A DNA stretch of 64,000 nt from Osmia lignaria lignaria (lineage: Eukaryota > Arthropoda > Insecta > Hymenoptera > Megachilidae): assembly GCF_051020975.1 (NCBI RefSeq), contig NC_135042.1, forward strand, positions 4,797,888 through 4,861,887, in the 5' to 3' direction. Position 1 is the stretch's first letter; the number at the start of each line of letters is the position of its first letter. A program made the position numbers and the translations under genes. Below, one piece after another: positions 46,581-58,427 of this stretch. Below the pieces are notes generated by a model, which saw only the letters and a list, made by a program, of their open reading frames with translations, was not told the origin of the DNA and ran no database searches.

Positions 46581-46599
46581 AGCGAAAAAATCGAATAAT

Positions 46600-49010
46600 G
46601 TACTTTTTTTAGCAACACCCGTCTTGTATTATATTTTATATTATTGTAATTATGTAATAAATAAAGGGGAATATTGCTTTAATAACACTTTCCTATGGCG
46701 TGATTTTGATACGAAATATTTAAGAACATATTATTTCAGATATAAATTTGGACACTTATGTACAATGTATGCATAAGCGAAATGTTAATATGTACAAAAA
46801 TTATAATCAATCAAAAAAGCGTAGAATTCTCACCAGCTAGTGAAAACATTGTAGGAAATACTGATCGAAGATAAAGAAGAATTCAATCCCCATAATAGTG
46901 GGTGGGGATTTTAGCTCGCAAATCGATAACCACAATCAAGTATAGAAGAATTAGTAACAGAAAAATCAAATGTAACACACAGCAGAAAAGCAGAAGATAT
47001 TGCACTAAATTGTACAGGAAGATGCTATGACAAACAATAGAATAAATTGACTTGATAGTACTACATAGATGATACAATCATGGTTCAAAAAAAAGCAGGC
47101 ATTTAAATAATATTAATGAAAATTTCATTTATCAATAAAAATCAAATAGAAAATCAATAAAGTGAAGGACAATGCAGAAGATGAAGTTGACATAGTGAAT
47201 GGAGGACTCGTTTGGTATAATATAAAGTATAATCAATATCTAAACATGTTAACAACTTCAGTAACAGTGACTGAAGTACCAATAAAAACTTGTAAAATGA
47301 AAGTAGAAGAAACAGGTCTGTTGATTAGGGATAATAATGCATAAAAAAAGGAGATAAGGCACAGATCAAGAGAAATAAATCATGGTTTGATTAAAAATTA
47401 TGCAAATCTTATAGGAAGATATAGAACAAATAAAAATTAACAACATTCTGCGTACACAAATAGCAAATGGAAAAAGCTTCTCCTTACAATTAATCAATGA
47501 AATATAACATTGTCTTACCATGTTTCTCTCTGGCATCAAACTTATATTTAATACTATGGTATTAATACTTTTGTATTAAATATAACATAGATTTAGAGGA
47601 GGATAGGAAAGCTTAATATACTCTTGTATTATCTGCTTAGTGTATAATAGAAAACTGTATGTTATTTTATAAAATGCTGTCAATCGATATGAACAAATGA
47701 GTGATTATTCTGACTTTGTTTGACTGCCTAATACAGGATTACTGAAATTATATTTATTTTGCCTAAAATGCTACTTTTTTTAAATTTATAAATTTCCCCG
47801 GTCTCCTCTATTAGTGTAATTTATATAAAATATCTGTGCCTTATCATAAATATTAGAAGGTTACAGGTAATTGTAAAAAAACTGACATAAGTATGAACAC
47901 TGTACTTACCCTTACATTTAAGTAAAGATTATGTTAAGCAAAATGCATAAATATAATAACCATAAAATATAAATACAGAGAAATAATAATGAAGTGTAAA
48001 AAAACTAACAGAATAAGTATCTTTATTCTTCAATCAAATTATTATGTAAGAAACTATTATACTGGGATAATTTTTTTTTTTATATTAATAAAATTACATT
48101 CAATGAGGACAATAAAATATTCAATATTTATTCATAAATACTGATACTATTAATCATAATAATAAAAAATGCTAATATACATATGTAGTCGTTATGTAAA
48201 AACTACTTGCATTCTAATTATGTTATGTATTTCAGACTCTAATCAAAGTATATTTAATTATAAAAAAGAAGTAAAGTTTTTTATTCTGTTACTCACCAAA
48301 CTAGTAAGCAGATGTTGAATGGTAGTTAAATGGAAACACTCTGCTCATGATCTCAGTTGGATGATATATTAACGTTGGTCGACCATTCTATAATTATTAA
48401 AGCAATAACACTGCATTTACATTGGCAAGGATTCATTTAACAGTGTTTTATTTCTTATCCAAATATAATTCTGTAAAATGAAAGAACATGTTTTTGCAAA
48501 CATGTGCTTCAATGATACATCATGTGTACTCAACTAATTAATATTTCAAAAAAACTACTCATACTCAAAAGAAATTCTTTAATAATTTTTTTTAAAATCA
48601 TTAATATTAATCAAATTTCCATGCCTATTATATTATTATACGTGTTATTCATTGCATAAAAGTTAATTTTGAATTGAGATCATCAATAATCAAATACGAA
48701 AGCTTAAACACTGGTTAGAATAAGTGAGACATTTGAATTTCCCGCTAAAAAGTATTGAAGATTATCGACGCCATATTGAAATAAAGTTAAGATTACTTTT
48801 CTCAACTTAAAACACCAAAATACAGAAAATAAAGCAGAAAATAACATAAGATATCAATGGTACATAAGAAATTATCGATATAAAAGCAGAATAAATGAAG
48901 GAAATATTATTTTATTTCGTATCTATATCGGCAGAATAGTCAAGAACAGGAAAATCAATTATAACGATTTATAACAATAAATTATGGGAAATATGTATTG
49001 AAAATATGAA
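46600..49010. other. AT-rich DNA, probably intron of the minus-strand transcript
   Basis: No gene and no credible long frame. The part at about 48,750-48,860 (CGACGCCATATTGAAAT to the ATAAGATAT region) is repeated at 49,463-49,560, so another piece of the promoter-proximal block has been copied. Confidence 0.45.
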
Positions 49011-49014
49011 AAAA

Positions 49015-49435
49015 TGCAATAACGTTCAAGAAATTATTGATATAAAGGGGAGATAATTCAGATTCTGCTGTTCCAATCTCATTGTGAATTCACGACAAGA
49101 GCAAAAGTTTTCAACTCATGTATTTTTGAAGAAAACGCCGAATTAATGTCAAAAATCAAGAATCTAGACTGCTCTTCAATTTTTCTTCCTGTTTCTTGTA
49201 TTTCTAACACTATAAAGACAATTTAATTAAATATTTAAAAATAATTTAATCTTACCTGTTGCAGACACGTGCTAAACGGACGAAGCTTCGAAGAGGAATG
49301 ATGCACTACGCCAGACTCTGCGCAACGCTCCCTTTAACGATGAAGCTGATTGGTCGAAATAGGAGGACGCCATAATGGAATGACCAATCCCAGGCATTGG
49401 CAGAAACTTCGAATTGCTTTGAAAATTTAACATTG
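49015..49435 (-). promoter_or_regulatory. Promoter and first-exon block, copy 2
   Basis: Same order as copy 1: CCTGGGATTGGTCATTCC, ATGGCGTCCTCCTATTTCG, CCAATCAG, the AAGCTTCG exon and CAACAG|GTAAGATT ending at 49256. The exon body between CCAAT and donor has diverged (CAGAGTCTGG), while both ends are kept. This argues that promoter elements and donor are under constraint. Confidence 0.5.
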
Positions 49436-50176
49436 AAAGAATGAAAAGATTCGTTGAAAATTATCAACGCCATATTGAAATATGATCAAGATTACTTTTT
49501 TCACTTTAAAGCACTGAAATATAAGAAAAAAGATAGAAGAATGCATAAGATATTAAATGGTAATACTTCACGCATCGGACTGTCGGTAATGTTTTCAACG
49601 CTAGCATCACCTTAAAATGATTTATTGTATATGATCTATGGAGTGACTACAGATACAAAAAGACTGAAAATGCCTTTGTTATTGACAATGAGATACGACA
49701 ATGTTGAATTCAAAATACTGAATAATGAGATATAATCGTTGGTATTGAAGCAATCTGTTTACCGTCAAGCTGGAGTACGAAGTGTTTCACATTTTTATAA
49801 TGTGATGGCGTTCGTTCTAGATTCTTGAGGTATCTAAATACAAATTTAAGATTACTCGAAAACAAAAGCATGTCCATCGTTGAATCTGTTGTAACTCATT
49901 TCATATATATTGCCTGAATTTCATTAAACATTTCAAAATGAATGATATTTAATATTTAAGACCTTCATCATATCATGAGGTTGCGGTCATCACTAATTCA
50001 ATCTCTAATTTAAAACTTCAAACAGTCCTATTTCTCTCTATCAAACACTCTATTAGACGAATCTAAAATTCAATTTACTACAACTACATTTTAAAATCTG
50101 GTTGAAAAATCATGGAATCTTCAACATTTCTCTGTTCAAATAAATTTCATCCAATCATCTGAATTGCTCGTCTTAC

Positions 50177-50487
50177 CTTTGCCAAGACCTAATTTACCTC
50201 GTTTCTTCGCCCTTCGCCCGTTCGCACCCTTAACCAGGTGGATTCGTCCTTGGTCGAAGGGTGCTTGAGATGATGAAGCACCATGTATCGGCCATGCGGA
50301 AACTCGCTGCGTGTCGTTGATGCACGCTTCTGCAAAACTCGGTCGCCCGGAGGTTAAAGCTCGGATAAGGGCGTAGGTTGGCCGAATTTTGCGTCGAGGG
50401 ATCGATTGCACTAGGTGCTCGTAATTAGTGAAGTGCGTGGTAACGTGTGTTTCAAATTGTATTGCGTCACCAAGAGATCCACGTACA
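50177..50487 (-). CDS. Unassigned exon, possibly coding, minus strand
   Basis: 311 nt bounded by a good acceptor (GAATACTTGCAG) and a good donor (GGCAAAG|GTAAGACG), more GC-rich than its surroundings and open in one frame for its full length. The frame reads RGSLGDAIQFETHVTTHF, RRKIRPTYALIRALTSGRPS, and ends with a basic GRRAKKRGKLGLGKGK. I recognise no domain. The partner exons are not found. It could also be a non-coding exon of the minus-strand locus to its left. Confidence 0.35.
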
Positions 50488-50935
50488 CTGCAAGTATTCA
50501 AATACCGGGGAATGATTCGAAACTTCCTCCATCTTTTATTTTATTCATTTTCAAACTGAACTGATGTTTTACGTTTCATTTGAGCAACTAATGTGTCATT
50601 TTAAAGCTCTTGAAATTCTCTTTCATATACTCTTGCCATTTTAATGGTTCTAGAATTTTATGACGAGGACATCAGTATTGAAGGTAAACCGTGCTCTGGT
50701 TACTCTGTCAGGGTGGATTTTGAAGTACTCCATGGATCATTTGTTAAACTTGCAGTCTTATAATCGTCGATTACTTGGCATTATCATCTTCATTAATTTG
50801 GCAAGGTCGAGAGAAGCTGTCATGAAGTTTGATCGTGGTTTGATCGCGTCTCATCATAAATTAAAACCACCCCGTTTCTCAGAAAGAACGAGCGACGCCA
50901 CCGTAATTTTTGTCCTCGCAAAACTAAGAGAATCA

Positions 50936-50995
50936 ATACTCTGATACGGTTATAAATCCACAAGATGGCGACAGAACGTGGGTATCTTTGGCGTT
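50936..50995. promoter_or_regulatory. YY1/Pho-type site in a possible promoter
   Basis: CAAGATGGCGAC at about 50,962-50,973 matches the YY1 consensus AAGATGGCGGC except for one base. Such sites often sit just downstream of animal transcription starts. Either strand could be used; a minus-strand start here would feed the exon at 50,487-50,177. Confidence 0.4.
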
Positions 50996-50999
50996 TGAT

Positions 51000-53900
51000 C
51001 TTTCCCGCGGGATACGAGGCGAATCTCTTCGAGTGACGAATAAAAATGGGGTGGATCGACGTTCACCACCGACAGATAACTTATCTTCGGAGTCGTGAAA
51101 GTATCTTGGGAACGTAAAACGTGGCCAATTCAATTTTCCTCGATGGGATCTTTAAATTTGAAAAAGAGATAACACGTACAAATTTTACGCGCAATCCTAT
51201 CGTTGAAAATGAAAAAAAAAATGAATTGATATTGTAAAATAAAATTTGTTTCACCGGAAGGGAGGTTTGATTAACACTCAAGGAACCAGGACACGGGTTT
51301 TAATAATACACAAATTTTATTTTATTCACTTTTTTTTGTCTGTTTCTTCCCGCTGAATCGAGGAAATCATTTGTCTGAGAGAACAAAACCTCTGCAATAC
51401 GAATAGCAGTTACAAGTAAATATGTACAATAATATAAGTGGTTGCCTTTCCTTTCCTTTCATTTATTTATTTATTTTTTTTTCATTTTCTTATCTGTTTT
51501 CTTTTTTAATCATCTGATTCATGTTGTCTGTCCGGTATTTATTCCTACTTTCGCGAGCTGTGTTAATGGATAATCAATTAATCAATTAATTAAGAATAAT
51601 CATAATAATTATAAGAATCGTACTGAATCGTTAATATTACATCCATCCGGTAAAACGGAGGCTACAATCGTAGGCATACCAAATCGTGACAAATATTGAC
51701 AAATTGACAAAACATGCCTTTTTATATCTTTCAATTTTTCAATCCATCCCTTCACTCTCCCGTTATCTTTTGTCATCATCTTCGAATCACACCCCACATC
51801 GCGATACAATTTCATTCACACCCTTTTATCCACGATCTTAAAATTCCCCCCCTCCCTTTTTTTAAAATTCGTTTCAAACTCCAATACCATTCCCTCAAAT
51901 TTTTCATCATCTTTATCTCTCATCGTTTATATACTCGTTGCGATTCATCGGTTCTTAAGATTAAGTCCGCTAAAGCAATCCCTACCGTTGATTAAATGCT
52001 CATTGCGAAAAGAGAGCTCAACGTGGCATCTCGAGGATCGTTTTTATCTCGATATATATCGTTCTCAACAGTTATTTCTCTCTCTCACGCACACACTCAC
52101 ACACACACACAAACACCCACACACCGTCAGAAAAATTCTTTACTACCTGTCCACCCAATTTTCACCTCTGTCTCTCTCTCTCCCTTATTCCCTTCGTTTC
52201 AAGACCGTTTCCGTCGGTTTAGAACCCCTCGAGGATCGCCCACGCCGGTTACGTGGCCTCGTCTTACCCCATTCTCTTTCCCCTTGCCATGCCTTTAGCC
52301 AGAGAGATCTTTCTTTCTTTCTTTCTTTCTTTTTTTTTTTTGTCCGTGGCTCAACAACGACCGAGAAAAGGACCGCACTTTTCGTCTGAAGGAGTATCGC
52401 CACGCGGCAATTGCGCGATTGCAACGTCGGCACCCGTGAAACCTTTCTTCGTAACCCACCCTGGCACTTTCGCCTTCGCTTCGTCTTTGTCTCTGGCTAC
52501 TTTCCCGCGTATTTCTTTGCGATCATCGATTCCCGACAGTCGAGGTTACCAGTCGAAGGGCAACCAGTTCGAGAAACCTCGAGTAATTTTCTCTTTCAGC
52601 TTGGAAATGTTTCCAGTATAGTCCTGTCCAAGAGTACACCCAAAGGTCGACCCGGATAGTCTACCCTGAAGATAAGCCTTCGCGTTCAGTGTTAAACGGA
52701 GCAATTTTTTGTTCAAGTTAGCGGCGGATATCGATTCGTTCGCTTTGGTGACACTGCGTGTGAAAGATAAAACCGCTGCCACGAGGGGGTGATTCTTGGA
52801 CAACCCTTAAAAATACGATTCTACTCTTGATTATCTGATTAACAGAGATCGTTTTTATTTTATCTACAGTTGTAAAGATTAGTAATAATCTCATCAACGA
52901 TTATTGCAAACGATCTTGGAATCGAGAACCGATGATCGATGATTCGAACTGACCAGACGCAACCGCGATGGACAATTCTCGAGCGCAACAAGAGACGACG
53001 ACGTTCTCGTGCTCTCGTTTACAAATGTATATTTTCTTTTTTTTTTCTTTTTTTTTCTTTTTTTTGAAAGTGTCTTTTTGTTGTGTATTCATTATCTTTC
53101 TTTCGTGGTAGTCGATGTGTTTTTTTCCTCTTCGAAAAAAGAAAAGCCCACCTCACAATGACAACACGCGTTCACGGGACGTGCACACGGTTTTAAAAAA
53201 AGGTACCCGTCGACCTTTTCCCTTTTACAACTCTTCTCCCTCGTACGATCATCTTTTTTATTTATTTATTTATTTATGTATTTTTTTTTTTCTTTGTTTG
53301 TCGTTAAATAGTAATCATCTAAACAATGAAAGCGGCAAAACGTCTCGAGGAAAAAGGTGTCCCTGAGCGCGACGAAGGGAGACGACGACATTTTTTTTTT
53401 GCTTCTTTGGGAGGGAAGGAAAAAAAAAAAGGAAAAGATACACGTTCGTCGCCCTTCGTCGTCTTCGTCTCTTTCACGCCCACGATTATTAGTCGCACCT
53501 GCACAGGACTGGGCGACACGTTCAGTTTTCTTTTTTGGTAGAAAATGATTCCAACTATTGAAGGATTGTTTCGTTTATTTTCATTTTACTTTCTTTTTCT
53601 TGTCGCGCTTTTTGGTTCCATTTTTTATTTTTTTTTTTTTATTTTGGTCGAAAAGAAACATTCAGGATGTAAAATAGATCCTCTCTCTCGCTCTCTCTCT
53701 GTACATGTGATTCGTCCTGAGCAGGTATTCGTAAAAAGAAGGGACGCTCTTCTCAAAAAGTTGCATCATTTTGTGAAATCGCATTCAACTAAGTTTCTAT
53801 GTTCTTTAAATCCTTATTACAAGTTACGGTAGTAATAGTAGTAGAAGTAGTAGCAGCAGTAGTAGTAGTAGTAATAGTAGTAGTAGTAGTAGTATTAATA

Positions 53901-56900
53901 GTAGGTTTCTCATTTTTTTTTTTTATTCCATTTTTTTTTATATGTTTAAGCATTTTTTTATCCTTTAGTTTTTCTGGTTCTGATAATCTAATAGACATCT
54001 AAAAATAACACCCATTTTTTTCAATATTATTATTTCATATTTGTATTTTTTTTCCTCCTTATCATCATCATCATCCACCTCTTCCTCTTCGTCTTCCTCC
54101 CTAGCTCTTTCTCTCTCTTATCTTTTTTTTTTTTTTTATTTTTACTTTAGTTATCGATCATCAAGTTATTACTTAAAGGTTCCTTAAACGTTAGACTGAC
54201 GGCCGCGTGATACACGAAATGAGCTCAAAGGTCCTCGTGATTTCAGATGAAAAACAATATGTATGAAAGAAATATTTTCAGAACAAGTCGACGCATTCGG
54301 CGAAATTGTTTCTACAACAAATTGCACGGTTTAATAATAACACGAGACACTTGAGCCCAGAACGGAAACGCAGCCTTTTTGCATTATCCATTGTTGAATT
54401 ATACATCTTACATATATTTCTAGCGGCTGGAGTAACAAGTATTTTTTTTATTTTTGTCATTCGTTTTGTCAGCTCAATACTGCATCAATTCATATTGCTG
54501 CTGTTGTGATCTGTGCCCAAACCGTCATTCACGATAAAAACCATCCATTCAATACTCTTATATCTTCCCTTCTTCAAAAATCCCTCTTTTATCCCTTCCT
54601 CCTTTTCCTCTCATTCTCTCTGTCCCTTTCACACAGGAAAAAAAAAACACATACACACACGTGTCTGACCCTCTTTCACGCGTTGGTGCATCGATCTTTT
54701 TCGGTTACACCCTCTCCAAACTACCCCCAACCCTCGAAAAACTTGCTTCTTCCCCTCTCACTTTTTCCTTCTCTTTTTTTTTCGTTTTGTTTTATTTTTA
54801 AATATCCTCGTCGATTCCCTCTCAACTTAATCCTCCGCTTCTCTACGCTTCATCGTATGCTTCCCTCTCGTGTTAATTTTAATATCACATTTTCGTGGAA
54901 ACATACCGGCCCGATATATCCTTGAAACAACGGAATTTTTCTCGTGTGAAAACGCGAATCGATCGTTGGTTCAATTATTTTTCAAGACGCGAGGCGTTTA
55001 CACGTTTTGCACGAGAATCGAGAAGATAGAATTATGGTGGCTGGTTTTTGTTTTAGTAGAAACGAAGGGAAAGTGTTAACACGTTGACCGTCGTTAGGAT
55101 TTTAATTAAAATAGTAGCATGATTTTTAATATTGCTAAAATCGTATTTATGATTAAAACTATTCAAACTGAAGCGATATACCAACAATATTATGATACAA
55201 ACTAAAAATCAACGTGTTACTAATCTATATTATAGTAAGTCTGACCAAACATTGACTTATTCTACTGTGACGGTCGACGCGTTAAGGGTGCATTAAAAAT
55301 ACGCGATCGCCTCTCTGAATTTCATTAAAACAAAAAAATTAAAATTCATCTTACAATTATGATTTTTAAAATATTTCTTTTTTCGATTCGTTTCTGCGTT
55401 CCCTTTTGCAATACATCGGGCGAGTGTGTCCCTATTTAATATATAGAATACATACATCTTTATCACGCTACAAGGTACTACGAACCCAGATTTAAAACGA
55501 TAAAATTCATCGTTTCTCGTTTTGTTTTTTTTCTTTTTTTTTTGTTTGTCGTAAGAGATATACGGCACGTACAACGACTGGATGGCAACGACGAAAACGA
55601 AAGCAAAAGTCACGAATGATTAAAAAAAAAAGAAATGAAAAGAGAAAAGAAAATGAATAGTTAACTTACAAAGGTGCGTTCATCAACGATCTACACGTTC
55701 AAGAGACATTCATCATTAATCACTTAATGAAACCACTTACTTGTAAAATGTTAATTATGTGTGTTTTTATTTTTGTGTTTTTTTTTTCATTTATTCTTTT
55801 GTTTGCTCGTTAGTCCTCCCTAGACCTAACTCAAACAGGTCTCTCCCTCTTTTTTTTTTTAATTTTGTAGACTTTTTGTGTGTAATCTATGCATCTTTTT
55901 TTGTTCATTTTTGTGTATATATATATATATATGTGTGTGTATTTTTTTTTGGTTTGTGGTGGTTTTTGGTGGTTCCCTCGTTTCTTTCCATTCATCCCTT
56001 CATCTGTATCCCAAAATCGTTCCCCATCTTTTGAAAATCAACCTTTTCATCCTATCCTTCGTCGTCAGCGTTGGCGAACGACAGCCAACAATATTTATTC
56101 GAACGATTACACATAATCGAAATCAGAGAAATTTCAAACTGAACCATGATTATATTCTTTAAAAGAAGAGAACAGTCCAACTGCCATTTTTTTATGTACA
56201 AAATTCATTTTCAAAATTTCCTCGTCCCTCGAATAAATACATAATAAATTAAATGAAAGTTTGCCCGTTTTCGTCGTTGCTCGACCCTATACATTTTTTA
56301 AATAAAATTCAAAAAAAAAGGTAGAGGGAAGGTTGAAGGAGGCATTTTCGAGTGTTTCTTCTGAGATACGATCGCGTGAACTTTTCTGAAATGACAATGC
56401 GTCTGTTATTTCAACGTGATCGTCTCTTTTCGATCAATGCTTATCTCGAGTCCCACCGTATTTTGTATTTGATGTGTTTCGGCCGCGGTTAATCTTCTGC
56501 AACAACCAATATGATTGCGTTTCAACTATAGAATATGGTCGATTGTTGATACAACAACGACTGCGGGAGTAATTGTTTACGTTTAACGTTAAAAAGTTCG
56601 CGGCTTGCCTTGCTGAAAATATTTCATTCGGCTTGGTCGCTTTTCCTGATGGGATTCGAGTTGAATTCATCTCTTTTTCTTTTTTTTTTTGTTCTTTTTC
56701 TGTAGAAAGATCAATCTTCGAAACTGCCTCCTCCTTTTTCACGTTGGCTGTCGTTCTAAAAGATTGCGTTCTTCTTACCCCCTCCTCGAATTTAATCGAC
56801 GAGAACATCGTTTCCGTCGTCCCTGTTCGATTTCTGCGTTGTTCGTCGAAGAATCATCTACCACCCGTTCGTTTCGTTTAACCCTCGGCTCGGATCCTGG

Positions 56901-58394
56901 GTCAAACGTGACCCAATGATAATATTTTTTTTGTACAGCATCGAGTACAGCAGAACGAGAGGAAAAACATTTATCATTATACCTAGTTCTAGTATTTATT
57001 TCAAGTTTATGGAAAAATTTAAATATAAATATTCTAATAATATTATTAAAATAATGGATAAATGGAAAGATAATAATTTTCGAAATTCTAATTTTGAAGA
57101 TTTTTTAAATTAAGATTAATTTAGAAGAAAATTAATGAATGAAAAATGTTAGGAATAAAATGTGTAGGATCTGAATAACCCAGCATCCATTTTCCAAAGG
57201 TCAATCGATGGGTACTGTGCGAGAAAACTGTCCGAAAAAAGTGTGTTCGCCCAACCCCCTTGACGTACTTCCGAGATCCTTGTATATCCCCAATGGTTAA
57301 CCTCCGTATTTTTTTTCTTTTTTCGTTTGTTATCATTTTCTTACAAACTAACGCCGTTTAAAACCGTTGTTTATTTGTTTGTTTGTTATTTTTTTGTTTT
57401 TTTTGTTCAGAGATCACTCGTTACGTTTGGTAATCAGTCTATCTGGTCTGCGTAAACCTAGCCGGAAAACTCGACTCCGTGTGTCTCGAACGATTCCTGC
57501 CACGCTGTTTCGATCCAAGAAGGTTTCCCGATCGACCGATCTTCGATTTTAACCTGTTACACTTTAAAGTGATTCTGGAGCATTCATTTGCGATGGTGAA
57601 TATGATTTCTGGATCGAAGTAAACCCTTCCAACCCCATACCTTCCACGTTCGATAGAAATTTTGTTATAACTTTCAAAATATTTACATTTGATTCCTAAT
57701 TATAGTCAGAATATTGAATTATTTAAGTTTCGTGATCAAAGTTTACGGACACTTTAATTTACGACCACCGTATATTGCTTCCACCAACTATACACGGGTG
57801 TATAGTTGGTAGAAGCAATATAGGGTGGTCGTAAAATAAGTCAAGTTTAGGAGATAAGGAATTTGAACCTCAGGATATACCGGTATTGGATCGAAAGGGT
57901 TAAAACGATTTCATCGTCGAAGGACGAAGTCGAAAGGGTCTGAGGGACGAGTCACCGGACCCTAACCATCTAGATTTCTCCTGAGCCGCAAAGTGGAAAC
58001 TCTAACCAGGCGGTCGATCTTTTCGTGTTCACCTTTGTTTTGTGTAACAGGCTCTTTCGTCGATCGATCTTCCCTTCAAGGAACTCTTTGGACCCATGTA
58101 CGACCTTATTTTCTTTCGAAACGTTCTCTGTCACGACGTTCTTCTAATTCTAGTAACCGCAGAAATATACCTTGGATCGTTAATACGATCATTCGACAAA
58201 CACGACGGATAGAACGGCCGTACAATATCAATTTTCAATATTTACAAAATTTTGTACACAATTTAGAAAATAAATTCTACAAATAATTTCCAAATGTTAA
58301 ATAGAGACGACTGTGTCATCATTAAACGCATGTTGTTTCAAAACTGATCGATTCAACAATCAAGATATATTTCTGCGTTCACTATACCCACCTC

Positions 58395-58427
<33 letters not shown>

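Larger units (their letters stand above)
44006..49420 (-). ncRNA. Candidate spliced minus-strand long non-coding RNA (partial model)
   Basis: On the minus strand there are well-formed exons: 44585-44533 (GGTGTTAG acceptor, GAGT|GTAAGTATC donor), 44341-44274 (TTTTGTTACAG acceptor, CTTG|GTACGT donor) and 44097-44006 (TTTGTTACAG acceptor, GAACG|GTGAGT donor). Two candidate first exons end at CAACAG|GTAAGATT (last bases 46378 and 49256). An exon at 45777-45735 is weaker. No long reading frame crosses the joins: joining the first two in one phase stays open but stops within the third. The transcript may run on into the motif array and modules at 39.9-43.2 kb, whose minus strand would carry TTAGTGTTGCG repeats. 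Ends and exon order are inferred. Confidence 0.4.

Noticed and set aside
51988..52803. Overlapping frames on both strands near 52 kb as genes
   Set aside because: They arise from (CA)n, (CT)n and T-rich sequence; no domain, several begin at non-ATG codons, and they conflict with each other.
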